A DNA stretch of 64,000 bases from B1 sp964355075. Its GTDB lineage: Bacteria; Bacteroidota; Bacteroidia; UKL13-3. The stretch lies in the NCBI GenBank assembly GCA_964355075.1, contig CAYHCF010000005.1, positions 1 to 64,000 on the forward strand, given 5' to 3'. The position numbers were made by a program, and so were the translations under genes. The notes under the pieces are model-generated. The model did not search any database. It was not told the DNA's origin and saw only the letters and a list, made by a program, of their open reading frames with translations. Shown piece after piece: positions 8,883-17,762 of this stretch. Numbering within the stretch: the first letter of the stretch is position 1; the number at the start of each line of letters is the position of its first letter.

Positions 8883-9695
8883 TTAAACCGCTACATCATA
8901 TTCTCTCAAGGCCTGGTTCAAAGAAGTTTTCAAATCGGTACTTGCTTTTCGTTTCCCAATAATTAAAGCACAGGGTACCTGAAAGGAACCTGCGGCAAAT
9001 TGCTTCGTATAACTTCCCGGAATTACTACCGATCGTGCCGGAACCCTGCCCTTATATTCAATAGGTTCAGAACCGCTCACATCAATTATTTTTGTACTCA
9101 TGGTGAGCGTAACACCTGCTCCCAAAACAGCTTCACTTTCAATATGTACCCCTTCCACAACAATACATCTTGATCCTAAAAAACAATTGTCTTCAATGAT
9201 AACGGGTGCCGCCTGAACAGGTTCCAGAACACCACCAATTCCCACGCCACCACTTAAATGAACATTTTTTCCGATTTGAGCACAGCTTCCCACGGTAGCC
9301 CAGGTATCTACCATGGTTCCTTCATCTACATAAGCACCAATATTCACATAGCAGGGCATCAGAATCGTTCCCTTTGCCAAAAAAGCACCATACCTCGCAA
9401 TGGCGTGGGGTACAACCCTAACACCCAATTCGGCATAATTACTTTTTAAAGCCATTTTATCGTGAAACTCCATGGGTCCAACTTGAATCGTTTCCATTTT
9501 ACGAATAGGAAAATATAGAATTACCGCCTTTTTAACCCAATCGTTAACCACCCAGCCACCCACAGCCGGTTCAGCTACCCGCAAAATTCCTTTATCCAGT
9601 TGCTCGATTACCTCATTAATAGCATCCTGTGTTGCAGCGTCCTTCAGTAAGGTACGTTGTTCCCAGGCTTGTTCAATAATTTGTTTTAATTCCAT
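8883..9695 (-). CDS. dapD: 2,3,4,5-tetrahydropyridine-2,6-dicarboxylate N-succinyltransferase
   Basis: Transfers succinyl from succinyl-CoA to tetrahydrodipicolinate in the succinylase branch of lysine and meso-diaminopimelate synthesis. The start chosen is the ATG at 9695 (MELKQIIEQAWEQRTLLKD), giving 270 residues, the usual DapD length; an ATG at 9734 would add 13 residues and nearly abut the divergent ung start. Left-handed beta-helix hexapeptide repeats are clear (YVNIGAYVDEGTMVDTWATV, CAQIGKNVHLSGGVGIGGV, IEDNCFLGSRCIVVEGVHI). The C-terminus keeps the substrate-binding RVPARSVVIPGS. Divergent from ung with about 40 bp between. Confidence 0.97.
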   Translation of the reverse strand: MELKQIIEQAWEQRTLLKDAATQDAINEVIEQLDKGILRVAEPAVGGWVVNDWVKKAVILYFPIRKMETIQVGPMEFHDKMALKSNYAELGVRVVPHAIARYGAFLAKGTILMPCYVNIGAYVDEGTMVDTWATVGSCAQIGKNVHLSGGVGIGGVLEPVQAAPVIIEDNCFLGSRCIVVEGVHIESEAVLGAGVTLTMSTKIIDVSGSEPIEYKGRVPARSVVIPGSYTKQFAAGSFQVPCALIIGKRKASTDLKTSLNQALREYDVAV

Positions 9696-9735
9696 ATGGC
9701 AATATTCAAATCCTTCTGCGATATTTACAAACATT

Positions 9736-10413
9736 ATGTCAGAAATAAATATTGAACCCGGCTGGAAAATTGTTTTACAGGATGCTTTTAATAAACCTGA
9801 CTTTGTCCTGTTAAAAGAATTTCTGGTTCGTGAAAAGGCTGAAAAAAAAATTATTTATCCACCGGGATCACAAATTTTTGCCGCATTTGATACGACCCCA
9901 TTCGAAAAGGTAAAAGTTGTTATTCTGGGTCAGGATCCATATCATGGTCCTAACCAGGCACATGGTTTATGTTTCTCGGTCAATGATGGAATTCCGTTTC
10001 CACCTTCCTTAAAAAACATATTTAAAGAATTGCTGAATGATATTCCTGAATTTTCGGCTCCCCGAAGTGGAAATCTGACTAAATGGGCTGAACAAGGTGT
10101 ATTACTGTTGAACGCAACGTTAACGGTAAGAGGATCCGAAGCCGGTTCACATCAAAACAAAGGTTGGGAAAATTTTACCGATGAAGTGATTCGGCAATTA
10201 TCAGAAAGGAGAGCGCACCTTGTTTTTATTTTGTGGGGAAACTTCGCACAAAGCAAAGCCAGGTTAATAGACTCAGGCAAACACTGTATCATCAAATCTG
10301 CGCACCCTTCCCCCCTTTCAGCTTTCAATGGTTTTTTTGGTTCAAAACCATTTAGCCAAACGAACACTTATTTAATCGAAAACCATATTGAACCGATTGA
10401 CTGGATTTTGTGA
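9736..10413 (+). CDS. ung: Uracil-DNA glycosylase, family 1
   Basis: 225 residues, typical UDG length. Removes uracil from DNA in base excision repair. The water-activating motif GQDPYHGPNQAHGLCFSV lies near residue 62, with the catalytic Asp in it. The Leu-loop motif HPSPLSAFNGFFG near residue 187 inserts into the helix. LLLNATLTVRGSEAGSH and FILWGNFAQSK are further family signatures. Two heptamer repeat units start 8 bp after the stop. Confidence 0.97.
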   Translation: MSEINIEPGWKIVLQDAFNKPDFVLLKEFLVREKAEKKIIYPPGSQIFAAFDTTPFEKVKVVILGQDPYHGPNQAHGLCFSVNDGIPFPPSLKNIFKELLNDIPEFSAPRSGNLTKWAEQGVLLLNATLTVRGSEAGSHQNKGWENFTDEVIRQLSERRAHLVFILWGNFAQSKARLIDSGKHCIIKSAHPSPLSAFNGFFGSKPFSQTNTYLIENHIEPIDWIL

Positions 10414-10420
10414 TGAAAAG

Positions 10421-10434
10421 GAAATGAGAAATGG
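10421..10434. repeat. Two-unit GAAATGR heptamer repeat downstream of ung
   Basis: GAAATGA (10421-10427) followed directly by GAAATGG (10428-10434). Same unit as the arrays at 2871 and 7681, again just after a stop codon. Confidence 0.5.
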
Positions 10435-10496
10435 GTTGCGATTTTGGCCAAATCAAAAAATTAATTTAGTAAACATAAATAATTTCTGTTATCAAT

Positions 10497-10544
10497 TTCT
10501 CTCTGTGGTCTCTGTGTGACTTTCCTCTGAGAGCTCTGTGTTAA
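10497..10544. repeat. CTCTGTG word repeat
   Basis: Degenerate repeats of TCTCTGTGG and CTCTGTGTT within the 229-bp ung/START-like gap. The same words form a 21-bp tandem duplication at 36088-36129. No coding potential. Confidence 0.5.
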
Positions 10545-10642
10545 AAATGGATTTTATTGGCAAATCCAAACAGAACTGCGATAGCAGAATGATGAAGTTA
10601 TTGGAAATAGAAAAAAAGAAATAGAGAATAAATTACCTGCAA

Positions 10643-11032
10643 TTATTCATCATAGAAATCATATAATTCGCCAAAATAACTATCGTTCCAACCCATTACA
10701 ATATCATCATATTCTTCATCAGGAATATTAGTATGGCGCAATTCAACTGAAGTCTGTGTACCTTTAAGGGGATGCAGTTTAAGGGTAACGATGGAAGGCG
10801 TATCCGTTTCATTTTCGCCAAAATACCATTGCTGAACGATTTTTTTATTTTCTTCAAATTCCAAATTTTTGCCAACAATGCAGCCATCCCAAAGCGAAAA
10901 TTCCGAACCCACTTCAGGTTTCATGATAGCCTTATCACCCGTCCAAAGCATCAAAGTTGCATCATAGGTTAATGCCAAATAAACATCCTCGGGCGGAGCA
11001 GGAACTACATAATATTTTTTATAGTCTTTCAT
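10643..11032 (-). CDS. START/SRPBCC-like domain protein
   Basis: 129 residues. The fold signature is of the AHSA1-like START superfamily: YVVPAPPEDVYLALTYDATLMLWTG at the N-terminus, then SEFSLWDGCIVGKNLEFEENKKIVQQWYFG, and a C-terminal helix GWNDSYFGELYDFYDE. The family binds hydrophobic ligands or acts as a co-chaperone; the ligand here is unknown. No signal peptide, so cytoplasmic. Lies 92 bp upstream of the next acidic reading frame on the same strand. Confidence 0.8.
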   Translation of the reverse strand: MKDYKKYYVVPAPPEDVYLALTYDATLMLWTGDKAIMKPEVGSEFSLWDGCIVGKNLEFEENKKIVQQWYFGENETDTPSIVTLKLHPLKGTQTSVELRHTNIPDEEYDDIVMGWNDSYFGELYDFYDE

Positions 11033-11123
11033 CAGGCGGATTTTTTCGGATTTAGGATACCGAGTATTGCAGTAAATTCGTTTATTGTTTAAATTTTCAA
11101 AATTAATAAATCAAGCTGTTCAT

Positions 11124-11459
11124 TTAAAATTTTGGGTATTCCAGTCGATCTTCTTCTAAATCATTATGATCATCCCCGCCCAAACTATAATAATCATTCT
11201 CTTCATCTTCCAATCCAAGGCGACCATCGTGTAAATCTAATTCAACATTAGGCAGATCCAGGTCATCTCCATTTACAAGCTCATCAAAGTCCTTCTCATT
11301 CCACTTTCCGTGTTTTTCAATTCTCAAAATAGAATTGTCATCCGGATTTATTTCATATGCTCTTTTGTCGGTAGCATAAATATCTTCCTTTTCAGGGTAG
11401 GCGGGATAGCCGGGAAATTCCATTTCCTTGCGAATGCTATCAAATTTTTTAAAATTCAT
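11124..11459 (-). CDS. Small acidic hypothetical protein
   Basis: 111 residues from the ATG at 11459; a GTG two codons earlier (11465) is an alternative. Strongly acidic, especially the second half (NGDDLDLPNVELDLHDG, DEENDYYSLGGDDHNDLEED). No signal peptide, membrane segment or recognised domain. Codon use resembles the neighbours, and the reading frame is clean with no overlapping gene. I do not recognise the family and propose no function. It may share a transcript with the START-like gene downstream. Confidence 0.6.
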   Translation of the reverse strand: MNFKKFDSIRKEMEFPGYPAYPEKEDIYATDKRAYEINPDDNSILRIEKHGKWNEKDFDELVNGDDLDLPNVELDLHDGRLGLEDEENDYYSLGGDDHNDLEEDRLEYPKF

Positions 11460-11765
11460 AACCACTCTTATTATCTACTCAAATATATCGTTTTTTTAAA
11501 TTGAAATAAATAATTTTTATAAAATATTTTTTGGTTTGTTTTTCCATTTTTTTTGTTTATTATGATCCCAATAAAAACCTCTTATTTGAATAGGTCGTAA
11601 TTTTTTTTTGCAATAAATCCGCAACATCATTCAATTAAACTATTGTCATAAATGAGGAATCTGTTTCATTAACAATTAAAAACCGGTAATCTTGCAATTT
11701 TCTTATCATGAATTAACTGATCAAACCACTTAAAGACAGCCTACTGCAAAACCTAAATTAAAAAA

Positions 11766-11779
11766 TTGACCATTATCAT
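11766..11779 (+). promoter_or_regulatory. FNR-like box upstream of nifJ
   Basis: TTGAC-CATT-ATCAT, a one-base variant of the FNR consensus TTGAT-N4-ATCAA at each half. The centre (11772.5) is 33 bp from the centre of a -7-like element TAAATTTA (11802-11809). This would put the box near -41.5 of a start at about 11814, the classic activating position. Confidence 0.6.
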
Positions 11780-11801
11780 TTTTTCGGTTTGGGTTCAGAA
11801 C

Positions 11802-11809
11802 TAAATTTA
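11802..11809 (+). promoter_or_regulatory. Candidate -7 element of nifJ promoter
   Basis: TAAATTTA, one mismatch from the Bacteroidota -7 consensus TAnnTTTG. There is no good -33 TTG, consistent with an activator-dependent promoter using the FNR-like box upstream. Confidence 0.45.
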
Positions 11810-11859
11810 CAGGCTGGAAAAACTTCAAAATCAACTAATTAAAAACATTAAAACAAGCT

Positions 11860-14800
11860 ATGACAAAGACGACTCGTATTATGGATGGCAATGAGGCAGC
11901 GGCTTACATTGCATATAAAACAAATGAAGTTTGTGCCATTTATCCAATCACCCCATCCTCTACCATGGGCGAGTTTTGCGATGAATGGTCGTCGGAAGGC
12001 AAAAAAAATATTTTTGGTGAAGTTCCAATGATCATAGAAATGCAGAGTGAGGCAGGTGCAGCAGGAGCCGTTCATGGAGCACTTCAGGGAGGCGCATTGT
12101 CATCTACCTTTACCTGTTCGCAGGGATTGTTGCTGATGATTCCAAACATGTATAAAATTGCCGGAGAGCATACGCCAGCCGTTTTTCAAATAGCTGCCCG
12201 GGCTTTGGCAACGCATGCACTTTCTATTTTTGGAGATCACTCTGATGTGATGGCCGTAAGACAGACAGGCTGGGCAATGTTATTTGGGAAAAATGCACAG
12301 GAAGCAATGGACATGGCTTTGATTTGTCAGGCATCCACCTTAAAAGCTAAAATTCCTTTTTTAAATGTTTTTGATGGATTCCGGACTTCTCATGAATTAA
12401 TGAAAGTTGAGGTGATTGAAGATTCCATTATTCATGAAATGATTGATATGGAGGATATTCTTACGCATCGCTTAAGGGCAATGTCAACAGAAAAGCCAAG
12501 TATCAGGGGAACCGCACAAAATCCAGATGTGTTTTTTCAAAGCAGAGAAGCAGGAAACCCCTATTATGTAAACTTACCCGGTATCGTTCAAAAAATGATG
12601 AATCAATTTGGAGAATTAACCGGAAGAAAATATAAACTTTATGAATATTATGGAGCTGAAAATCCCGATAGATTAATTGTTATTATGGGTTCGGGAGCAG
12701 GCACGGTGCAGGAGATTACTGACTACCTGAATGCCAAAGGAGAAAAAGTGGGTTATGTGTATGTGAGATTATTCAGGCCATTTGATGCCGAAGCTTTTGT
12801 AAATACGATTCCGGCTTCCGTTAGAAAAATTGCTGTTTTGGATCGGTGTAAGGAACCGGGAACCTTTGGTGAACCCTTATATATGGATGTGGTTAACTCG
12901 GTTCGGGAATACCGGGCAGGTCAGCAAGTGGAAATTGTGGGTGGAAGATACGGACTGGCATCCAAAGAGTTTAATGCCGGAATGGTAAAAGGCATATTCG
13001 ACATGTTGGCTTCCGGTAAATTACGTAAATCATTCAGTATCGGTATTGAAGATGATGTTACAAAATTGAGTCTCCCCTATGATAAAACATTTTCACTGGA
13101 GGACCAACATTTATTCAGAGGTTTATTTTTTGGGTTAGGAGCCGATGGTACCGTGAGCGCAAATAAAAACTCTATCAAAATTATTGGAGAAACCACAGCC
13201 AATCATGTTCAGGGATATTTTGTTTACGATTCGAAAAAATCAGGATCCTTAACGGTTTCCCATTTGCGTTTCAGCGAACATCTGATCCGTTCAACCTATT
13301 TGGTTCAATCTGCCAATTTTATCGCGTGTCATCAGTTTCAATTTATATTTCAGTTTGATATTTTAAAACATGCCGAACCCAACGCAGTATTTTTATTAAA
13401 CGCCCCATATGAGGCCGACCAAATCTGGCAACATTTACCTTCAGTCATCCAGAACCAAATCAAAAATAAAAACCTGCAATTTTACGTAATTAACGCATCC
13501 AAAGTTGCCCGCGAAACAGAGATGGGTTCAAGAGTGAATACCATTTTACAAACCTGCTTCTTCGCGATATCCGGAGTGGTAGAAAGTGATTTTGCGATTG
13601 GAAAAATTAAAGATGCCATCAGGAAATCTTATGCAGGAAAAGGTGATTTGGTGGTGCAAAAAAACTATGAGGCGGTAGATAAAGCAATTGAAAATCTGCA
13701 TAGAATTGACACCACTCATTTAACAGTAGGATCCATTGCTTTAAACAAAACCGTATCGGATGAAGCACCCGATTTTGTAAAAGATGTTCTTGCGAAAATA
13801 TTGGCTTTTGAAGGTGATGAATTGCCGGTTAGTGCATTTCCGGTTGATGGAGCCTATCCGGTGGCAACCACCAAATGGGAAAAGCGGAATCTGGCTGATC
13901 AGGTTCCTGTTTGGGATGCGGCCAGCTGCTCTCAATGCGGAAAATGCTTTTTGATTTGTCCGCATGCCGCTATCAGGTGTAAAGTTTACGATAAAGAACT
14001 CTTGAACCAAGCCCCTGAAAATTTTAAATCAACAAACCCAATCGGGAAAGAATTTAATAAAGAAACCGAGGTTTATACTTTACAGGTAGCCGTTGAAGAT
14101 TGTACAGGTTGTAATTTGTGCGTTGAGTTTTGTCCGGTTGAATCGAAAACGCTTCCAGGTTCAAAAGCCATCTATATGATGGATCAATTGCCATTGAGAG
14201 AAGCTGAAAAAAATAATTGGGATTTTTTCTTATCCCTGCCTGAATTGGATAGAGAAAGAGCAAATGTTAAAACCGTAAAAGGCACCCAGTTTTTACAACC
14301 CTTATTTGAATTCTCGGGAGCTTGTGCGGGTTGCGGCGAAACGCCTTACCTGAAGTTATTGACCCAATTGTATGGCGATAGAATGGTTGTTGCCAATGCT
14401 ACAGGATGTTCCTCCATTTTTGGAGGTAACCTGCCCACAACGCCATGGACAGTAAACCAGGAAGGTTGCGGACCCGTTTGGGCAAATTCATTATTTGAAG
14501 ACAATGCCGAATTTGGCCTGGGCATTAAACTGGCGTTCGATAAAAAAAGAGAAATTGCCTTTAACCTCCTCGCTTCACTTGCCCCTCAATTGGATCCGGA
14601 TCTGGTGGAAAAATTGGTGAAAGGAATACAAGAAAGTGAAAATGATTTAGAGGGTCTGAGAAAGAATATAAGGGAACTTCGAATTCAACTGAGCAAGTTA
14701 TCTACCTTTGAAGCGCGCCAGTTAAGTATTTTGGCCGAACATTTTATACAAAAATCACATTGGATTGTTGGAGGAGATGGATGGGCTTATGATATTGGGT

Positions 14801-15387
14801 TTAGTGGATTAGATCATGTTCTGTCAACCGGAGTTAATGTAAATATTCTGGTGTTGGATACCGAGGTTTATTCAAACACGGGTGGACAAAAATCGAAATC
14901 AACTCCGATTGGAGCCAGTGCCAAGTTTTCTGTAAATGGCAAAACAACGGCAAAGAAAGATCTGGCCATGCAAGCTATTGCGCATGGTTCAGCCTATGTA
15001 GGCCAGATAGCGATGGGTGCCAATGATATGCATGCGGTAAAAACATTACAGGAAGCTGAAGCCTTTGAGGGTCCTTCCATTGTGATTGCTTATAGTCATT
15101 GTATTGCGCATGGTTATGATATGGCTCAGGGAGCAAACCATCAAATGAGTGCAGTTAAAACGGGTTACTGGCCTTTGTTCAGGTACAATCCTTCTAAGCC
15201 CAGAGGAGAACGTTTTGTGATTGACAGCAAAGAGGCAAGCCTGCCATTCAAAGATTTTTTATACAAAGAAACCCGCTTCAGCTCTATTAAAAGACAGGAT
15301 CCGGAAAAGGCAGATATCCTTTTGGGTATGGCTGAAGATGGAATAAAAGAACATTGGAGTAAACTGGAAGCTTTAAAAGGATTGTAA
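11860..15387 (+). CDS. nifJ: Pyruvate:ferredoxin (flavodoxin) oxidoreductase
   Basis: 1175 residues, the full single-chain homodimeric form. Oxidatively decarboxylates pyruvate with CoA to acetyl-CoA and CO2, reducing ferredoxin or flavodoxin. Domains in order: pyrimidine-binding domain I (YPITPSSTMGEFCDEW), domain II, the gamma domain (DGTVSANKNSIKIIGE), and two 4Fe-4S motifs (CSQCGKCFLICP near residue 688, CTGCNLCVEFCP near 748). The C-terminal TPP domain follows (CAGCGETPYLKLL, GDGWAYDIGFSGLDHVL, DTEVYSNTGGQKSK). Preceded by an FNR-like box, so anaerobic induction is plausible. It links the fermentative core to the respiratory cluster at 40-61 kb. Monocistronic. Confidence 0.97.
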   Translation: MTKTTRIMDGNEAAAYIAYKTNEVCAIYPITPSSTMGEFCDEWSSEGKKNIFGEVPMIIEMQSEAGAAGAVHGALQGGALSSTFTCSQGLLLMIPNMYKIAGEHTPAVFQIAARALATHALSIFGDHSDVMAVRQTGWAMLFGKNAQEAMDMALICQASTLKAKIPFLNVFDGFRTSHELMKVEVIEDSIIHEMIDMEDILTHRLRAMSTEKPSIRGTAQNPDVFFQSREAGNPYYVNLPGIVQKMMNQFGELTGRKYKLYEYYGAENPDRLIVIMGSGAGTVQEITDYLNAKGEKVGYVYVRLFRPFDAEAFVNTIPASVRKIAVLDRCKEPGTFGEPLYMDVVNSVREYRAGQQVEIVGGRYGLASKEFNAGMVKGIFDMLASGKLRKSFSIGIEDDVTKLSLPYDKTFSLEDQHLFRGLFFGLGADGTVSANKNSIKIIGETTANHVQGYFVYDSKKSGSLTVSHLRFSEHLIRSTYLVQSANFIACHQFQFIFQFDILKHAEPNAVFLLNAPYEADQIWQHLPSVIQNQIKNKNLQFYVINASKVARETEMGSRVNTILQTCFFAISGVVESDFAIGKIKDAIRKSYAGKGDLVVQKNYEAVDKAIENLHRIDTTHLTVGSIALNKTVSDEAPDFVKDVLAKILAFEGDELPVSAFPVDGAYPVATTKWEKRNLADQVPVWDAASCSQCGKCFLICPHAAIRCKVYDKELLNQAPENFKSTNPIGKEFNKETEVYTLQVAVEDCTGCNLCVEFCPVESKTLPGSKAIYMMDQLPLREAEKNNWDFFLSLPELDRERANVKTVKGTQFLQPLFEFSGACAGCGETPYLKLLTQLYGDRMVVANATGCSSIFGGNLPTTPWTVNQEGCGPVWANSLFEDNAEFGLGIKLAFDKKREIAFNLLASLAPQLDPDLVEKLVKGIQESENDLEGLRKNIRELRIQLSKLSTFEARQLSILAEHFIQKSHWIVGGDGWAYDIGFSGLDHVLSTGVNVNILVLDTEVYSNTGGQKSKSTPIGASAKFSVNGKTTAKKDLAMQAIAHGSAYVGQIAMGANDMHAVKTLQEAEAFEGPSIVIAYSHCIAHGYDMAQGANHQMSAVKTGYWPLFRYNPSKPRGERFVIDSKEASLPFKDFLYKETRFSSIKRQDPEKADILLGMAEDGIKEHWSKLEALKGL

Positions 15388-15471
15388 AAGAACAGATCCG
15401 CATTTGGAAAATTGAGAAGGGAAATTCATTAAGAAGCGGTCTGGAAATAATATTTTTAGAATTTTATGTGA

Positions 15472-15557
15472 CTATTTTTTGATAGGTGAGACGCATTTTG
15501 AAGCCAATAGCCTGCGACCTATAGGCAAAAAATGCAACGAAGCATATCGAAAAATAG
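15472..15557. repeat. 86-nt imperfect palindrome, possible MITE/REP-like element or structured RNA
   Basis: The outer arms 15472-15484 and 15545-15557 pair over 13 bp with one G-T wobble. A second stem pairs GCATTTT (15493-15499) with AAAATGC (15529-15535). The inner GCCAATAG (15503-15510) pairs with CTATAGGC (15519-15526) with one mismatch. The loop is 15511-15518. It occupies the 277-bp gap between nifJ and the glycosyltransferase gene and fits no ordinary terminator, since no T-tract follows. Confidence 0.6.
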
Positions 15558-15664
15558 GCCATTACAAAATGAAAAGATTATTTCCTGACAGCTTCTATAA
15601 CAATTTTGGGAAAAATGAATGATGGCTTTATGGGATTCTTTTATTAAAGTTGTTTCACTAATAA

Positions 15665-16660
15665 TTGGTAGCTATCAAAACAATTACGATTCATTATCTT
15701 TCTCATGGCAAACATTTAACAGGTGGTTATTTGCATGAACTTTTTTTGTTAAAAAGCCTTGAAAATGATCTGACTAAAAAAGGGATTGTTTGTAAAACAA
15801 AAGAACTACGCCGCTGGCAATTTTTTGAGGGATTTTTCGGGCATATCAAGTTGTTGATATGGGCTTTCAGGAATGGCAATGCAAACATCAATATTACCGT
15901 GAGCAGACTGGCATTTCCAGTGATTTTCAGGAATTTACTGAATAAAAATAAAACATTAATTGTATGGCATTATTTCGATCCTGCTGATGGCAGGAAGTTA
16001 GGGCTTAGGTTTTATTACAGCGCTTTGTTGAAGTTCTTAAAAATCACAAAAGGAAATGGAATTGGTGTGATAACGGTTGCAAACTATTGGAAAAACTATT
16101 TTAGTGAACCGTTGGGAATTCCCAGTGTATTTCTGTTTCCAAACTTTTTCCCAAGTGGATTTTATCAAAATTTCAAAACTACGTTGAAAGAAAATACCAT
16201 CCATTTGGGACAGGTTTCCTTCAAAAATGATGCTAAAATATTTGATTTAGCAAGGAAACTGAATGAGCTGGGTTATCAATGTTACTTTAGCACCAATGAT
16301 CCTGAACTTGCAAAAACCGAACGCTTTTACCAAATTGAATATTTCGAAAAATTTGAGGATTATTTACGTAAAATGGCACAGTGTAATTATACATTGGGGC
16401 TGAGTAATATTAACGAAGGCTGGAATCGTGTTGTACATGAAAGCCTATTGGTTGGTACTCAGGTTATAGGATATCATAAGGGAGGATTGGGTGAACTATT
16501 ACAAGGGGCAAACGCGTTGATAGCTAAAGATTGTGATGAGGTTTTTGATCTAATTAAAAATAAAAAAAGCAGTTTGATAAACGATCGGTTTTTAGAAAAT
16601 TATGAGGAGAATCAAGCCGGTTATTTTATTGGTCCAATAGCCAAATTTGCAGTTTCATGA
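15665..16660 (+). CDS. GT-B fold glycosyltransferase
   Basis: 331 residues. Reads as a GT4-like glycosyltransferase: an N-terminal ITIHYLSHGKHLTGGYLHELFLLKSL sheet-helix unit, with the C-terminal nucleotide-sugar half carrying LGLSNINEGWNRVVHESLLVGTQVIGYHKGGLGELL. This matches the family's E-x7-E region, where Glu residues bind the donor. The start must be the TTG at 15665, because an in-frame stop lies directly upstream and no ATG is available before the first beta-strand. Probably cytoplasmic face of the inner membrane; donor and acceptor are unknown. Isolated from other polysaccharide genes. Confidence 0.75.
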   Translation: MVAIKTITIHYLSHGKHLTGGYLHELFLLKSLENDLTKKGIVCKTKELRRWQFFEGFFGHIKLLIWAFRNGNANINITVSRLAFPVIFRNLLNKNKTLIVWHYFDPADGRKLGLRFYYSALLKFLKITKGNGIGVITVANYWKNYFSEPLGIPSVFLFPNFFPSGFYQNFKTTLKENTIHLGQVSFKNDAKIFDLARKLNELGYQCYFSTNDPELAKTERFYQIEYFEKFEDYLRKMAQCNYTLGLSNINEGWNRVVHESLLVGTQVIGYHKGGLGELLQGANALIAKDCDEVFDLIKNKKSSLINDRFLENYEENQAGYFIGPIAKFAVS

Positions 16661-16746
16661 TCCGTAATTTCATGATCAAAATCTATTAACAAAAAATATT
16701 TTCATTAATTTTTAATAATTATGCGACAATTTCAAAAATAAAATAC

Positions 16747-16754
16747 TATTTTTG
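16747..16754 (+). promoter_or_regulatory. Candidate -7 element of toxin-antitoxin operon
   Basis: TATTTTTG matches TAnnTTTG and lies 17 bp before the antitoxin ATG at 16772. No convincing -33 TTG is present. Confidence 0.4.
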
Positions 16755-16771
16755 TCGTTTAGTTGTTGTTT

Positions 16772-17293
16772 ATGGCAAAAACATATAAATCCACTCGTAA
16801 AAATTATACAATATCTGATCCACCGGCATCAGAAGTTGCAGAGTCTGTTCATGCAGTTTTTACAACTTCTCTAAATCCATTAAATTTTATTGCTTCGATA
16901 TTGGGTTTGCCACAATCGGTTCAATCAGATATGCAATATATTCAAGCTTCGCGTAAGGGTATCAAAAAATCGGCCTTAGATAATTTATCCCATAAAATGG
17001 GTATTACTCAAGAAAAAATGAGTCAGTTATTACATATCAGCACGCGCACTTATCAGCGTATAAAAGAAGAAGATGCACTTGATATTTTCACCTCAGAACA
17101 AGCCATAGAAATGGCTCTGGTATTAGAAAAGGCTCAGCAGGTTTTTGAAACCGATTCCCAGGTAAAACAGTGGTTACACAATCCATCATTAGCCTTTGGA
17201 AATATTCCCCCAATCGATTTACTCGATACTCGGTTTGGTGTGAAAATGCTCATGAATACCTTAGGCAGAATAGAACACGGTATCTATGCTTAA
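16772..17293 (+). CDS. Xre/MbcA/ParS-type antitoxin (DUF2384) of RES-Xre module
   Basis: 173 residues from ATG 16772; a TTG at 16763 is less likely. The N-terminal half holds a Xre-like HTH (ALDNLSHKMGITQEKMSQLLHISTRTYQRI). The C-terminal half is the DUF2384 toxin-binding domain, with EQAIEMALVLEKAQQVFET, VKQWLHNPSLAFGNIPPIDLL and the final GVKMLMNTLGRIEHGIYA. It is expected to neutralise the RES toxin and autoregulate the operon. Its stop overlaps the toxin start by 8 nt (17286-17293), the usual arrangement of antitoxin first. Confidence 0.92.
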   Translation: MAKTYKSTRKNYTISDPPASEVAESVHAVFTTSLNPLNFIASILGLPQSVQSDMQYIQASRKGIKKSALDNLSHKMGITQEKMSQLLHISTRTYQRIKEEDALDIFTSEQAIEMALVLEKAQQVFETDSQVKQWLHNPSLAFGNIPPIDLLDTRFGVKMLMNTLGRIEHGIYA

Positions 17294-17762
17294 TAACCTG
17301 GTTCTTTATCGGATTTCATTCAAAAAATATATTCACGATCTATCAGGTATGGGGGCAAGGTTATATGGCGGCAGATGGAATTCAGAAGGCAACTCAATGG
17401 TTTATTCATCTATGAGTGCTTCCCTTGCTTTGTTGGAATTTGTTTGTAACAGCAATAGTTTAATTACACCAAAAAATATTGGATTGGCTGAACTTAGCCT
17501 ACCTGAAACCGCGGAAATTCAGCAAATTTCGCGCAATGAACTGCCGGCAAATTGGGACAAATATCCTGCTCCGCTGTTTCTTAAAAATTTGGGAGATAAT
17601 TGGTTGAAAGAAAACAAGAGTGTGGCATTAAAGGTACCTTCAGCTATTATGCCAATTCAACAAAATGTTTTATTAAATCCTGCCCATAAAGATTTTAAAA
17701 TAATTAATTTCAACCTGATTATTGATTTTAATTTTGACAAGCGTCTAATCTTATCATCATGA
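17286..17762 (+). CDS. RES domain toxin (NAD+-consuming) of type II TA module
   Basis: 158 residues. RES family toxins are related to ADP-ribosyltransferases and degrade NAD+, halting growth. The family's conserved residues are visible: an N-terminal LYRI Arg, GARLYGGRWNSEG, the Glu in ALLEFV, and the Ser in KVPSAIMP, followed by NVLLNPAHKDFK. Length is complete and the reading frame is intact, so it is probably functional. The stop codon overlaps the ispE start (ATGA at 17759-17762), so the module is transcriptionally and perhaps translationally coupled to an essential gene. No sign of mobile flanks. Confidence 0.92.
   Translation: MLNNLVLYRISFKKYIHDLSGMGARLYGGRWNSEGNSMVYSSMSASLALLEFVCNSNSLITPKNIGLAELSLPETAEIQQISRNELPANWDKYPAPLFLKNLGDNWLKENKSVALKVPSAIMPIQQNVLLNPAHKDFKIINFNLIIDFNFDKRLILSS

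Larger units (their letters stand above)
11460..11859. other. 400-bp AT-rich divergent region upstream of nifJ
   Basis: No gene seen. Contains long A/T runs around 11490-11610, an FNR-like box at 11766-11779 and a -7-like box at 11802-11809, both described separately. Promoters for both flanking genes must lie here. Confidence 0.6.

Noticed and set aside
8883..9734. dapD start at 9734
   Set aside because: It adds 13 residues absent from the family and leaves 1 bp between divergent start codons; the ATG at 9695 gives the normal length.
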